This document shows positions 1-8,691 of a DNA stretch of 64,000 nucleotides, one piece after another. The DNA comes from Dickeya aquatica (GTDB lineage Bacteria > Pseudomonadota > Gammaproteobacteria > Enterobacterales > Enterobacteriaceae): the NCBI RefSeq assembly GCF_900095885.1, contig NZ_LT615367.1:2046001-2110000 (forward strand). The letters are read 5' to 3'. The notes beneath the pieces are model-generated. The model worked only from the letters and a program-made list of their open reading frames with translations. It was not told the DNA's origin and did not search any database. The first letter of the stretch is position 1. Each line of letters begins with the position of its first letter. A program made the position numbers and the translations under genes.

Positions 1-957
1 GCGGTGGACAACGTTACTGTACATATTCGGCAAGGTGAGGTGTATGGCATTGTGGGTGCCAGTGGTGCAGGGAAAAGCACGCTGCTGCGTACCATTAATC
101 TGTTGCAGCGGCCTGACAGCGGGCAAGTTTGGGTTAACGGCGTGCAAATGAGTGCGTTGTACGGTGAAGCATTGCGCGCTGAACGCCAAAAAATCGGCAT
201 GATCTTTCAGCATTTTAATTTGATGCAAACGCGTACCGTGGCACAAAACGTCGCTTTCAGCCTGAAAGCGGCAGGCCAGTCTGCCGCGGTTATCGCCCAG
301 CGTGTGCCGGATATTCTGACTCTGGTCGGGCTGGCGGATAAAGCGCACATATACCCGTCACAGCTCAGCGGTGGGCAAAAACAGCGAGTAGGCATTGCCC
401 GCGCTATCGCCAATTACCCAACGGTATTGCTATGTGATGAACCGACTTCAGCGCTGGATCTGGAAACCTCCGCGTCCATTCTGACGCTGCTCAAAGAGAT
501 TAATCAGACATTGGGGATAACCATTGTGCTCATCTCCCATGAGATGGATGTCATCAAAGCGATTTGCGATCGCGTCGCGGTCATGACCGACGGACGCGTG
601 GTGGAAGAGGGGGAGGTATTCGATATTTTTGCTACACCTCAGCACGCATTCACCCGGCAATTGGTGGCACATACCCTTAATCTGGCGCTACCGACACGTT
701 TGCAGCAGGAATTAAACGGTAGGCTGTTGAAAATTCTGTTTATCGGTGAGTCGGCAGAGCAGCCGGTATTATCTGATGTCGCCATGCGCTATGGGGTTTC
801 TGTCAATATCTTACATGGCAAGATTGAGTACATCGGGCACCGGGCGTTGGGCATTTTGGTCGCGTTACTGACTCACCCGGACGATAACCAGCGGGTGGAT
901 GAGGCCGTCGCGCATATTCAGCAAAGAACCGCTCGCGTGGAGGTGTTGCATGGCTGA
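1..957 (+). CDS. metN: Methionine-type ABC importer ATPase (5' end outside window)
   Basis: ATP-hydrolysing subunit of a D/L-methionine-type importer at the inner face of the membrane. The reading frame is open from base 1, and its first residues (AVDNV) align with about residue 20 of E. coli MetN, so the true start lies upstream. Visible parts are Walker A GASGAGKST, the signature LSGGQKQR, Walker B VLLCDEPTSALD and the H-loop histidine in LISHEMD. A C-terminal extension of about 85 residues corresponds to the NIL substrate-sensing domain typical of MetN. It overlaps the metI-like permease by 8 bp. Sequence divergence from E. coli MetN suggests a second, paralogous met-type system; substrate could be methionine or a related compound. 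Confidence 0.85.
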   Translation, partial: AVDNVTVHIRQGEVYGIVGASGAGKSTLLRTINLLQRPDSGQVWVNGVQMSALYGEALRAERQKIGMIFQHFNLMQTRTVAQNVAFSLKAAGQSAAVIAQRVPDILTLVGLADKAHIYPSQLSGGQKQRVGIARAIANYPTVLLCDEPTSALDLETSASILTLLKEINQTLGITIVLISHEMDVIKAICDRVAVMTDGRVVEEGEVFDIFATPQHAFTRQLVAHTLNLALPTRLQQELNGRLLKILFIGESAEQPVLSDVAMRYGVSVNILHGKIEYIGHRALGILVALLTHPDDNQRVDEAVAHIQQRTARVEVLHG

Positions 958-1612
958 GTTAATGGCCGATTTACTCACGGCGTTTGGTGAAACCTTTCAG
1001 ATGGTAGGCCTCTCCACCCTGTTTGCATTACTGGGGGGCTTACCGCTCGGTTTTTTAATTTATGTGACCGATCGCCATCTGTTTTGGGAAAACCGGTTTC
1101 TTTACCTGCTGAGTACCTTACTGGTGAACATCATCCGTTCCGTACCTTTTGTCATCCTGCTGGTGCTGTTATTACCGTTAACTCAGTTTTTGTTAGGCAA
1201 TACCATTGGGCCGATTGCGGCCTCCGTGCCAATGTCTGTCGCGGCGATTGCGTTTTACGCCCGGCTGGCAGATAGCGCGTTGCGTGAGGTTGACCCCGGT
1301 ATTGTAGAAGCGGCGCAAGCGTTTGGTGCAAGTCCGATGCGTATTATCTGTACCGTGCTTTTGCCTGAAGCGCGTGCCGGGTTGCTAAGAGGTCTTACCA
1401 TTACCCTGGTGAGCCTGATTGGTTACTCTGCTATGGCGGGCATTGTGGGCGGTGGTGGCGTCGGGGATTTGGCGATCCGTTTTGGTTACTACCGTTACGA
1501 AACACAGGTGATGGTCATCACGGTGATTGCACTGGTGATTCTGGTTCAGGCTGTTCAGGTGCTGGGCGATCAGCTGGCAAAACGTGCGGATAAGCGCGAA
1601 CGCCGTCGATAA
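950..1612 (+). CDS. metI: Methionine-type ABC importer permease
   Basis: Membrane permease partner of the upstream ATPase, 220 residues (E. coli MetI is 217). The ATG at 950 overlaps the metN stop, as usual for metNI operons; an upstream in-frame extension to 899 lies inside metN and is not used. Hydrophobic segments are spread over the whole chain. The EAA coupling loop is visible as EAAQAFGASPMRI around residues 123-135, the contact to the ATPase. A glycine-rich stretch near GIVGGGGVGDLA is also typical of MetI. The solute-binding protein (metQ-like) is not in the window and is probably upstream. A hairpin plus T-run follows the stop. Confidence 0.85.
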   Translation: MAELMADLLTAFGETFQMVGLSTLFALLGGLPLGFLIYVTDRHLFWENRFLYLLSTLLVNIIRSVPFVILLVLLLPLTQFLLGNTIGPIAASVPMSVAAIAFYARLADSALREVDPGIVEAAQAFGASPMRIICTVLLPEARAGLLRGLTITLVSLIGYSAMAGIVGGGGVGDLAIRFGYYRYETQVMVITVIALVILVQAVQVLGDQLAKRADKRERRR

Positions 1613-1647
1613 GTAAATTTTGTTTAATATTTCAACCCGTAACTATC

Positions 1648-1676
1648 AAGCCGCCGGATAATATCCGACGGCTTTT
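1648..1676 (+). terminator. Rho-independent terminator of the metNI-like operon
   Basis: A hairpin with arms around AGCCGCCGGA and TCCGACGGCT is followed by TTTT, 35 bp after the metI stop. It also faces the end of the opposing rhlA-like gene, so it may serve both. Confidence 0.7.
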
Positions 1677-1691
1677 CTGTCCTGATCTTCG

Positions 1692-2510
1692 CTAGGCAAA
1701 AAAGGAAATAATTCTCTCTGCTACCTGTTTTGCGGCTTTTCTGTTCTCCAGATCAAGAAAATGTCCCGCTTCGGGAATTGTACTGAACTTGCACGATTTA
1801 ATATATTTTTCCATCTTTTTAATATCATCAGATGTGGTGTATTCGTCATTTTCACCATTCAGGAAAAGTATTTCTGCATTAATGCCCCTGAATATCTCTA
1901 TGTAATTTTCTTCTTTCAGGGTGAGTACCTGATCTATATGAAAATTAACCTGCTGGAATGCAAATTCACTCATTGAGGAAATATGTTTCAGGTTGATGTG
2001 TTTTAGTAACGGAGGGAGAAATTTACCTACTTCATTATTCAGTAATTCTGCCGCGCTCTCAAATTCTTTCGAATGGATATAATAACGTGCCTGTTCAATA
2101 TAATCGCGCATTTTATCATTGAGATGTGCAGAAAATGAGGCAATAACCGCTTTCTTGATCTGCCTGGGTTTGTTAGATAGCGCCAGCATTGATGATAGGC
2201 CGCCCCATGAGATTGACAGGATATGGTCTGGCTCGAAGGTGTCAATCAGGTGAAGCAGGATGTTGACTTCATCATGCTTGGTAATGACACGGTCCAGCGT
2301 GTTATATGGCAGTGACTCACCAATAAAGGGTAAGTCAAATAAGATGATATTAAATCTGCTGGATAAATTCTTGACTGTATTTTTAAATGCAGCCGTTGTT
2401 GATAGTGCTCCATTCACCATAATAATCGTTTCATGGTCAGGATGTGAGATGTGTTTTTCTACATAAACTTTCCATGAGTCGTAGGTGATAATGCATTTTT
2501 CTATAGGCAT
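1692..2510 (-). CDS. rhlA: RhlA-like 3-(3-hydroxyalkanoyloxy)alkanoate synthase (alpha/beta hydrolase fold)
   Basis: 272 residues, collinear with Pseudomonas aeruginosa RhlA, which joins two 3-hydroxyacyl chains from the fatty-acid pathway into the HAA lipid precursor of rhamnolipids. Conserved blocks include VNGA near residue 32, FDLPF near 58, a nucleophile elbow SISWGG with Ser101, DEY with Asp222, and GHFLDLE with His250; the family triad is Ser102, Asp223, His251. The ATG at 2510 is preferred over a start at 2537 because AAGGAATTTATC precedes it and the N-terminus then matches RhlA. No RhlB-like glycosyltransferase is adjacent, so HAA or another lipid surfactant, rather than a rhamnolipid, is the likely product (inference). 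The gene is clearly more AT-rich than its neighbours, suggesting transfer. Confidence 0.8.
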   Translation of the reverse strand: MPIEKCIITYDSWKVYVEKHISHPDHETIIMVNGALSTTAAFKNTVKNLSSRFNIILFDLPFIGESLPYNTLDRVITKHDEVNILLHLIDTFEPDHILSISWGGLSSMLALSNKPRQIKKAVIASFSAHLNDKMRDYIEQARYYIHSKEFESAAELLNNEVGKFLPPLLKHINLKHISSMSEFAFQQVNFHIDQVLTLKEENYIEIFRGINAEILFLNGENDEYTTSDDIKKMEKYIKSCKFSTIPEAGHFLDLENRKAAKQVAERIISFFA

Positions 2511-3070
2511 GATAAATTCCTTTTTTTGCCCGGCCAAGGCATGGCACTATTGTTAGATCATGTTAGTGGTGAGAAATAACCGAACTAATAGAACCCCCTC
2601 TGAAAACCAGAAGGAATATGATCTCTTCCTTGTTATAAATATATTGACACAGTTAATTTAACACATCATTTATGATGAGATAAATGCCACTCAAATTATT
2701 CGCATCATTTAACTTCCTAAAAATAAATAATGTATTAAAAATGTTGAACTAAGTACGATGGAAAGTTTTTTTTATAAGAAATTTTAATATTTTTAGCCGG
2801 TGTCATCGGGGATGCGGCAATAATCTGGAGTAAATGAGGGAGATTGATGCCTTTGGGCAGATAAAATCACTGGTGACGCGCATGAGCGCTGACGCGACGG
2901 CCTGTCTTGAGTGACGTTAACCGCGGATACGGTTGTCAGAATCCGCCGATTTTTATTTTCTTTGACGAACTTTACGGAGTGAACGATGTTATTCATACCT
3001 GGCACAGGCTACCTTGTACCGGCGGCATCGGCTAACCCGATGGATATCCTTCTATTTTTAATACCCTTGG
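2511..3070. other. 560-bp AT-rich intergenic region upstream of rhlA and dacC
   Basis: No convincing gene. The half next to rhlA (about 2540-2800) is very AT-rich and probably carries its promoter; a small dyad CATCAT/ATGATG lies near 2666-2680. The half next to dacC (about 2810-3070) returns to normal composition and should hold the dacC promoter. A 70-codon frame on the minus strand here has no family resemblance and no ribosome site, so I do not call it. Confidence 0.5.
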
Positions 3071-4288
3071 ATGGCGTACATGAAGACAGTGACACCTTTC
3101 CTCTACCGGGGACGTAACGCATTGGCAGCCACCGTCGTGTTGCTGACCCTCTCTTCGACACCGCGAGCAGAACAGATGACGCCCGCCCCCCAGATTGATG
3201 CCAACGCGTTTATTTTGATGGATTCGGCCAGCGGTAGCGTGCTGGCCGAATCAAATGCAGATGTCAGGCTGGATCCCGCCAGCCTGACTAAAATCATGAC
3301 CAGCTATGTGATTGGCCAGGCTATCAAAGTGGGCAAGATCAAGCCGGAAGATACCGTGACGGTAGGGAAAGATGCCTGGGCTACCGGGAATCCGGCCCTG
3401 CGCGGGTCATCGCTGATGTTTCTCAAGCCCGGCGATCAAATCCCGGTTTCCTCACTGAATAAAGGGATGGTTATCCAATCTGGCAACGATGCCAGTATTG
3501 CACTGGCAGATTATGTTGCGGGCAGTCAGGATGCCTTTATCAGCCTGATGAACCAGTATGCTGAGCGTCTTGGACTGAAGAATACCCACTTTCTTACCGT
3601 ACACGGGCTGGATACGCCAGGCCAATACAGTACCGCGCGTGATATGGCGGTGCTGACGCGGGCGATGATTCGCGATGTGCCGGAGGAATATGCACTGCAC
3701 AGCGAAAAGGAGTTCACGTTCAATAATATTCGCCAGCCTAACCGTAACCGCCTGTTATGGAGCAGTAATCTGCGTGTGGATGGAGTGAAAACCGGCTATA
3801 CCGATGGTGCAGGGCACAGCCTGGTTGCCTCGGCCATCGAAAATGATATGCGGCTGATCTCCGTGGTGCTGGGGGCCCCGTCGGATAGCATCCGCTTTCG
3901 TGAAAGTGAAAAATTACTGACCTGGGGACTGCGCTTTTTTGAAACGGCTACGCTTGTGCGTAGCGATACGGCATTTACTACACAGCGAGTGTGGCTGGGG
4001 CGGGTCAATCAGGCCAAACTGAGTGTGGCGTATGATGCGGCGATAACCTTACCGAAAGGCCAGGCTAAAAATCTGAAGGCCAGTTTTACGCTTAATCAAC
4101 CCCAGTTGCAGGCACCGCTTAGCAAAGGCCAGGTGGTGGGGAGTATCGAATTTCAGCTTGATGGAAAACGGATTGATGAGCGCCCATTGGTCGTGATGGA
4201 AGACATACCGCAAGCCGGCTTCTTCAGCCAGTTATGGGATCGCATATTAATGACACTATCAGGCTGGTTTGGTGGGATATTCGGTTAA
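3071..4288 (+). CDS. dacC: D-alanyl-D-alanine carboxypeptidase (penicillin-binding protein 6)
   Basis: Removes the terminal D-alanine from peptidoglycan pentapeptides in the periplasm. All three serine-peptidase motifs are present: SLTK at residues 71-74 with the acylated serine, SGN at 137-139, and KTG at 240-242. An N-terminal signal peptide ends near residue 33. The C-terminal beta-rich domain is followed by an amphipathic tail (residues about 385-405, [17 protein letters not shown]) that anchors the protein to the membrane. Closest by eye to E. coli DacC (400 residues) rather than DacA. An alternative ATG three codons in (3080) is equally possible because neither has a strong ribosome site. 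Neighbouring deoR is the same pairing as in E. coli. Confidence 0.92.
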   Translation: MAYMKTVTPFLYRGRNALAATVVLLTLSSTPRAEQMTPAPQIDANAFILMDSASGSVLAESNADVRLDPASLTKIMTSYVIGQAIKVGKIKPEDTVTVGKDAWATGNPALRGSSLMFLKPGDQIPVSSLNKGMVIQSGNDASIALADYVAGSQDAFISLMNQYAERLGLKNTHFLTVHGLDTPGQYSTARDMAVLTRAMIRDVPEEYALHSEKEFTFNNIRQPNRNRLLWSSNLRVDGVKTGYTDGAGHSLVASAIENDMRLISVVLGAPSDSIRFRESEKLLTWGLRFFETATLVRSDTAFTTQRVWLGRVNQAKLSVAYDAAITLPKGQAKNLKASFTLNQPQLQAPLSKGQVVGSIEFQLDGKRIDERPLVVMEDIPQAGFFSQLWDRILMTLSGWFGGIFG

Positions 4289-4297
4289 CCTAACGCA

Positions 4298-4334
4298 AGG
4301 CCCTGAAAGCGGCAGTCACCTCGTTCAGGGCATT
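4298..4334. terminator. Hairpin between convergent dacC and deoR
   Basis: Inverted repeat GCCCTGAA / TTCAGGGC with a 16-base loop, lying 12 bp after the dacC stop and 25 bp from the deoR stop. There is no clear T-run, so termination activity is uncertain. Confidence 0.35.
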
Positions 4335-4357
4335 GTGGTTGAGTGCCTGCGCCAATG

Positions 4358-5131
4358 TCAGGGTGTTATCAGGCGAATGTTATTGGCTTTCAGGTGCTGA
4401 AGGTAGCTGGCGTCGGGCTGGCCACTCGTTATTAGCGTATCGAACAGCGTCAGTGCGCCAATTCGGGCGGGTTTGCGTGTGCCGAATTTGGTGCTGTCAG
4501 CCACCAGAATGACCTGTTGTGATAATGACATTGCCCGGTGTTTCATCACCAGTTCGGCAAAATTAAAGCAGGTCGCTCCGGCTTGCAGGTCAATCCCGCC
4601 AGCCGAGATAAACGCTTTATTCGGGCAGATTTGATCCAGTTCGTGCTGGTATCCCAGAGGAGTAAAAATGGCGTTATCCGGATGAAATTCGCCACCGCAC
4701 AATATCACCCGCCCGTTAGGTTTTTCCTGAAGTGCCAAAAAGGTATTGAGGGAGTAGCAGATACCGGTAAACGGCAGGTCATCGTGAATGGCGGCGATAA
4801 TAAACGTCGTGGTGGTGCCGCAATCGAAGAACACGGTGTCGTTAGGTTCAATGCAGGCCGCAGCCAGTTCGCCGACAACGGTTTTTTCTACCACATTTTT
4901 GGTTTGCTGGTCGGAAACAATGTAGCTGGTGGCACCTGCGTTGGCTTTTAAATCAGAGACGACGTACCCGCCAAGCAGTACCACTGCGGCATCAGGCTGT
5001 GCGCTCAGATCGCGCCGTACCGTCATTTCAGAGACGCCAAGCAATTGCGCCGCATCTTTGAGGTGCAGTTTGTCGGCCTTTTTTAAAGCCTGGGCGAGTT
5101 TGTTGAGCCGTGCTGCGCGACGCGTTTCCAT
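4358..5131 (-). CDS. deoR: DeoR, deoxyribonucleoside operon repressor
   Basis: Transcriptional repressor of the DeoR family, which in E. coli controls deoxyribonucleoside catabolism (deo, nupG, tsx) in response to deoxyribose-5-phosphate. The winged helix-turn-helix is at residues about 8-50 (LKDAAQLLGVSEMTVRRDL), followed by the sugar-phosphate isomerase-like sensor domain with the DCGTTT motif near residues 108-113. The start at 5131 is chosen because METRR matches E. coli DeoR and AGGAAAAAC lies just upstream; the longer frame to 5275 has no support. Length 257 versus 252 in E. coli. Convergent with dacC. Confidence 0.9.
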   Translation of the reverse strand: METRRAARLNKLAQALKKADKLHLKDAAQLLGVSEMTVRRDLSAQPDAAVVLLGGYVVSDLKANAGATSYIVSDQQTKNVVEKTVVGELAAACIEPNDTVFFDCGTTTTFIIAAIHDDLPFTGICYSLNTFLALQEKPNGRVILCGGEFHPDNAIFTPLGYQHELDQICPNKAFISAGGIDLQAGATCFNFAELVMKHRAMSLSQQVILVADSTKFGTRKPARIGALTLFDTLITSGQPDASYLQHLKANNIRLITP

Positions 5132-5432
5132 GTTTTTCCTCATAATACGGCTGGTCGGACGGTTTCCTGATGCAAACTTTAACGATGTATTACGCCGCGT
5201 TTCATGGCAACAGCCTGAATTAGATAGCGTAATGGGGAAAAGTGGTATGCACCAGGGATGGTTAACCGCAGGCAATGTGCTGAGTGAACAGCAGATGGGG
5301 CATTAATATAACCTTCATAAATAGCAAGGCGCAAATCCATCGAGCAAATGTTATAACGCAGTAATGTTTATTAGGTGGGCTAATTAAACCTGACAGAACC
5401 AAACCGGGTTGGGATGCGCATCTCTAAGGCTG

Positions 5433-5517
5433 AAAAAGAAAATGCCCGTCGTTCTTGAACCTTACTGGCGTGAACGACGGGCTCCTCAATTTAGGGATAT
5501 CAAAGAAAAGCAGTGGC
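5433..5517 (-). ncRNA. rybB: RybB small RNA (sigma-E-dependent, Hfq-binding)
   Basis: Read on the minus strand, the RNA begins GCCACTGCTTTTCTTTGAT, which matches the seed end of E. coli RybB as I recall it. It continues through a variable middle containing GGTTCAAG, also present in E. coli RybB, to an 11-bp terminator hairpin GCCCGTCGTTC / GAACGACGGGC and a T-rich tail. The position just downstream of ybjL matches E. coli. In E. coli RybB is induced by envelope stress and represses outer-membrane protein mRNAs with its 5' end. The terminator stem differs from E. coli while the seed is kept, as expected for a real homologue. The 3' end may vary by a few bases. Confidence 0.88.
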
Positions 5518-5523
5518 ATTAAC

Positions 5524-5551
5524 TCAGACTACACCTTGAGGAAAAAGTTCT
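5524..5551 (-). promoter_or_regulatory. Sigma-E promoter of rybB
   Basis: On the minus strand an AGAACTT -35 element (5551-5545) is separated by 16 bases from a TCTGA -10 element (5528-5524), six bases before the inferred first base of RybB at 5517. This fits the sigma-E consensus (GGAACTT and TCTGA-like). Confidence 0.75.
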
Positions 5552-5591
5552 GCGCAGCCTGAAAAAAATTGACGCTAATTTACAAAATGCG

Positions 5592-7280
5592 TTACCCCGG
5601 TAGCTGTGGCCAGATGATGACTATCAGGGAACCGGCCAGGGTAAGTAACACGTTGGCAATGGCATAAGTCCCGGCGTAGCCTAATGCCGGAATGTTGCTG
5701 CGTGCCGCATCGCTGATTATCTCCATGGCCGGTGCGCAGGTACGTGCTCCCATGATGGCACCAAACAGCAATGCCCGGTTCATTCTCAGAACATAAGCAC
5801 CAAACAGAAAGCACACCACGACGGGTAGCAGGCTAACCACCAGGCCTGACAACACCATCTGCACACCGATTTCGCCAAAGCTGTGATTAATGGTGCTGCC
5901 TGCGCTTAAACCTACGCCCGCCATGAATACCATCAGGCCAAATTCTTTCACCATATTCAGCGCGCCTTGTGGAATGTAGCCGAAGGTTGGGTGGTTGGCG
6001 CGCAGAAAACCCAGCATGATGCCGGAAAATAACAAACCGGCGGCGTTACCAATGCCGAAGGAAAAACTACGAAACTGGAACGTGACCAGACCGACCATGA
6101 TACCGATGATAAAAAAGGCACAAAATGCTAATAAATCAGTGACCTGGCTATGAATAGAGATAAAACCTATTCGGTCGGCGACGCTTTTTACCCGTCGCGC
6201 ATCACCACTGACCTGAAGGACATCCCCCTTGTTCAGTACGACGCCATCATCAATCGGCATTTCTATTTGGCTGCGAACGATTCGGTTGAGAAAACAGCCG
6301 TGGTCGGTCAGCTTGAGCTGGCTGAGCCGCTTGCCTACGGCATTATGGTTTTTCACCACAATTTCTTCCGTCACAATGCGCATATCAAGCAAATCGCGCT
6401 CAAACACCTCTTTGCCATCACGGAAGTTGGGGTTAAGACGGGCATGTGCATCGGGGTAGCCCACCAGTGCGATTTCATCACCCAGTTGTAGCACCGCATC
6501 ACCGTCCGGTGTTGCCAGAATGCCGTTACGGCGAATGCGCTCGATATAACACCCGGTCTGGCGATAGATACCCAGCTCGCGCAGGTTTTTACTCCCTGCC
6601 CAGGCGACCAGTTCCGGGCCGACCCGGTAAGCGCGGATAATCGGCAGGTAAATTTTGCGCTGACTGTCGGCATCCAGCCCGCGTTCACGGGCAATTTGCT
6701 GGGCGCTGGTCGGCAAATCCTGATGCTGTAATTTAGGCAGATAGCGGGCACCGAAAATCAGGCTGACCAGCCCGACCAGATAGGTTAACGCGTATCCCAG
6801 GCTCAGTTGCTCTTGGGCCATCGACAGCGACGGGCCAAGGGAAAGCGTATTGCGCAGCGTGTCACCGGCACCAACCAATACCGGGGTGGATGTCATGGAG
6901 CCTGCCAGCATCCCGGCGGTCAGGCCGATTCCCCAGCCAAACAATTTACCCAGCAATAGTGCAATAAACAGAGCACTGCTGACCATCACCAGCGCCAGCA
7001 TCAGATAATTCTTGCCATCACGAAAAAAAATGGAAAAAAAGTTCGGGCCGGCTTCCACGCCCACACAAAAAATAAACAGCATGAAACCAAGATTGAGCGC
7101 TTCTGTATTGATGGCAAAATGCTGTTGACCCAGCAGCAGTGAAACGACCAAAACACCAATGGAATTGCCGAGTTGAACCGAACCAAGCCGCAATTTTCCA
7201 AGGCAGAGCCCCAGGCAGAGAACAACGAACAACAGCAGAATGTAATTCCCGTTTAACAAATCAGCGACGTTTATATTCAT
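5592..7280 (-). CDS. ybjL: YbjL family membrane transporter with two TrkA-C domains
   Basis: 562-residue inner-membrane protein of the aspartate:alanine exchanger (AAE) family. It has five or so hydrophobic helices at residues 1-185, a central cytoplasmic part (about 200-380) built of two TrkA-C/RCK-C ligand-binding domains, and a second set of helices from 385 to the end. Family motifs GVEAGPNFF and [10 protein letters not shown] in the first half and GARTCAPAM in the second are present. Substrate unknown; family members exchange amino acids or dicarboxylates. Collinear with E. coli YbjL (561). A possible small membrane protein gene lies 59 bp upstream on the same strand, and rybB follows downstream. 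Confidence 0.9.
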   Translation of the reverse strand: MNINVADLLNGNYILLLFVVLCLGLCLGKLRLGSVQLGNSIGVLVVSLLLGQQHFAINTEALNLGFMLFIFCVGVEAGPNFFSIFFRDGKNYLMLALVMVSSALFIALLLGKLFGWGIGLTAGMLAGSMTSTPVLVGAGDTLRNTLSLGPSLSMAQEQLSLGYALTYLVGLVSLIFGARYLPKLQHQDLPTSAQQIARERGLDADSQRKIYLPIIRAYRVGPELVAWAGSKNLRELGIYRQTGCYIERIRRNGILATPDGDAVLQLGDEIALVGYPDAHARLNPNFRDGKEVFERDLLDMRIVTEEIVVKNHNAVGKRLSQLKLTDHGCFLNRIVRSQIEMPIDDGVVLNKGDVLQVSGDARRVKSVADRIGFISIHSQVTDLLAFCAFFIIGIMVGLVTFQFRSFSFGIGNAAGLLFSGIMLGFLRANHPTFGYIPQGALNMVKEFGLMVFMAGVGLSAGSTINHSFGEIGVQMVLSGLVVSLLPVVVCFLFGAYVLRMNRALLFGAIMGARTCAPAMEIISDAARSNIPALGYAGTYAIANVLLTLAGSLIVIIWPQLPG

Positions 7281-7339
7281 GGAATGTAACTTGTTGTTTA
7301 CTGGTAAATTATTGATATAAAAAATATTTTGAACTAAAT

Positions 7340-7483
7340 TTACCCCATCGCAGGGGCTTGTGCCATGTTTGTCTGAATGGCGAAGAACCAGAGCAGTGTA
7401 ATAACAACAATGAGTGACACTGCTGTGATGACTCGGCGAGTGCGGCGGTTTATTGGCAACATCATCTGGTTTGATGGGGCCAT
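7340..7483 (-). CDS. Putative small single-pass membrane protein
   Basis: A 47-residue frame with a GGAGA ribosome site 10 bases before the ATG at 7483; a longer frame to 7537 exists without such a site. It has a basic N-terminal part (INRRTRR) followed by one strongly hydrophobic segment ([19 protein letters not shown]) and a short polar tail, consistent with an N-in single-pass protein. It lies 59 bp upstream of ybjL on the same strand and could be co-transcribed. I do not recognise a family. The ribosome site and the membrane segment are the only support, so it could be chance. Confidence 0.45.
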   Translation of the reverse strand: MAPSNQMMLPINRRTRRVITAVSLIVVITLLWFFAIQTNMAQAPAMG

Positions 7484-7651
7484 TTTAGAGATTTCTCCGG
7501 CGGACAACCAGCCGCGGATACGGATAAATCGTATCAATGCTGGTTTTTCGCGCCATCAGGGATGCATGCCGTATCACGTTTAATAACGGCGAAAGATACG
7601 AAAAGTGTATCGCCCAGTGCAGCGACTTAGGGGTAATTCGGGGAGACGAAC

Positions 7652-8023
7652 ATGGCAGGTAGCAGAGGGTGGTTGGGTATTGTTAGCTGTTTTGTCTTGT
7701 TTATGCTGGTGTTTTTAAGCCAGAAAATGCGTATTGTCAGCGCGTCGCTGGATGAAGGGTTTCGTGGAGACCCTGGTATGTTATTGTTTTTATTGCCAGG
7801 TATGGTGTCAAGTTACCTGTCCCGTAACCGACGTTTACGCTATCCGTTGGCGGGCGCGCTGGTCGCGATGCCTGTGTGTCTGCTGATGTTATCGCTGTGG
7901 CAATTTTCCCGGCTATCATTCTGGCAGGAACTGGCTTATGTCAGCAGCGCTGTCTTTTGGTGTCTGCTCGGCGTATTGCTGTTCTTGTTTTTACGTGCCG
8001 TCAGCCGACACTATTTTTATTGA
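7652..8023 (+). CDS. ybjM: YbjM inner-membrane protein
   Basis: 123 residues with about four hydrophobic segments (residues 6-23, 42-55, 66-83 and 92-115). The blocks CFVLF, LLPG and SFWQEL followed by SAVFW align with E. coli YbjM (125 residues). Function unknown. The ATG at 7652 has a GGGGAGA ribosome site. It is convergent with grxA, with a shared hairpin terminator, as in E. coli. Confidence 0.85.
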   Translation: MAGSRGWLGIVSCFVLFMLVFLSQKMRIVSASLDEGFRGDPGMLLFLLPGMVSSYLSRNRRLRYPLAGALVAMPVCLLMLSLWQFSRLSFWQELAYVSSAVFWCLLGVLLFLFLRAVSRHYFY

Positions 8024-8067
8024 CATACCTCACACACCGCGTGACTTACGCTGTTAAAGCAAACGAC

Positions 8068-8090
8068 AAAAGGCGCATTAAGCGCCTTTT
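8068..8090. terminator. Bidirectional terminator between ybjM and grxA
   Basis: Perfect 9-bp hairpin AAAAGGCGC / GCGCCTTTT with a 5-base loop, having A-runs and T-runs on the appropriate sides to end transcription from both directions. Confidence 0.8.
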
Positions 8091-8108
8091 GTCTACCGGG
8101 TTGCTTGA

Positions 8109-8366
8109 TTACTGGAACAGATGTTCGCGCGCATAGGCTTCAAAGTCGGTACAACCGCCGATGTGTTTTTCGTCCAGAAAGATCTGGGGCACGGTTTCTA
8201 CCGGCTTGCCAACGGTTTTTGACAGGTCATCTTTGCTGATCCCTTCGGCATGGATATCAACATAGCGGTAGCTGAAGTCATCACGCTCGGCAGAGAGTTT
8301 TTCTGCCAGCTCTTTGGCTCTGACACAATAAGGGCAACCCGGGCGTCCGAAAATGACTGCGTACAT
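8109..8366 (-). CDS. grxA: Glutaredoxin 1
   Basis: Glutathione-dependent dithiol reductase that in E. coli reduces ribonucleotide reductase, PAPS reductase and OxyR. It has the CPYC active site at residues 11-14, the cis-proline segment TVPQIF near 60-65 and the GGCTDF motif near 69-74 for glutathione binding. Length 85 equals E. coli GrxA. In E. coli it is OxyR-controlled; I did not find an obvious OxyR site. E. coli has ybjC between grxA and nfsA; here that gene is absent. Confidence 0.95.
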   Translation of the reverse strand: MYAVIFGRPGCPYCVRAKELAEKLSAERDDFSYRYVDIHAEGISKDDLSKTVGKPVETVPQIFLDEKHIGGCTDFEAYAREHLFQ

Positions 8367-8691
8367 ACTTACTCCTTTATTTTTAAAGCATTAAGAAGAT
8401 ATCCGTGATATCGAACCTCTTCTTAGAGTATAAGAAATTTTGCCAACTGCATTACTATGCCTGTAATGATAATCGATCGAAAGTCGTGATTACCTGTTAG
8501 AGCGATTTGTTGTCTCTATCCTCACCACCGGGTGCCAAAAGCAGCCGATAGCATTGGTGCCACTCTATCGCTGACATATAATTGCCAGTGTGCCAGATAA
8601 ACAGCCGAAGTCTTGACCTGCCGGTAATACGCCTCGGTGTTACGATACTGGGGCAATGTCATCTCTCAGATTGCTTTTAGGAAAAACCAAC
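8367..8691. other. 325-bp divergent grxA-nfsA promoter region
   Basis: No gene found; E. coli carries ybjC here. The region must hold both divergent promoters. A frame that would extend nfsA upstream to 8656 is rejected because a better start follows at 8692. Confidence 0.5.

Noticed and set aside
2793..3005. 70-codon frame on the minus strand in the rhlA-dacC gap
   Set aside because: No ribosome site, no family resemblance and no hydrophobic or repeated pattern; it overlaps the probable dacC promoter.
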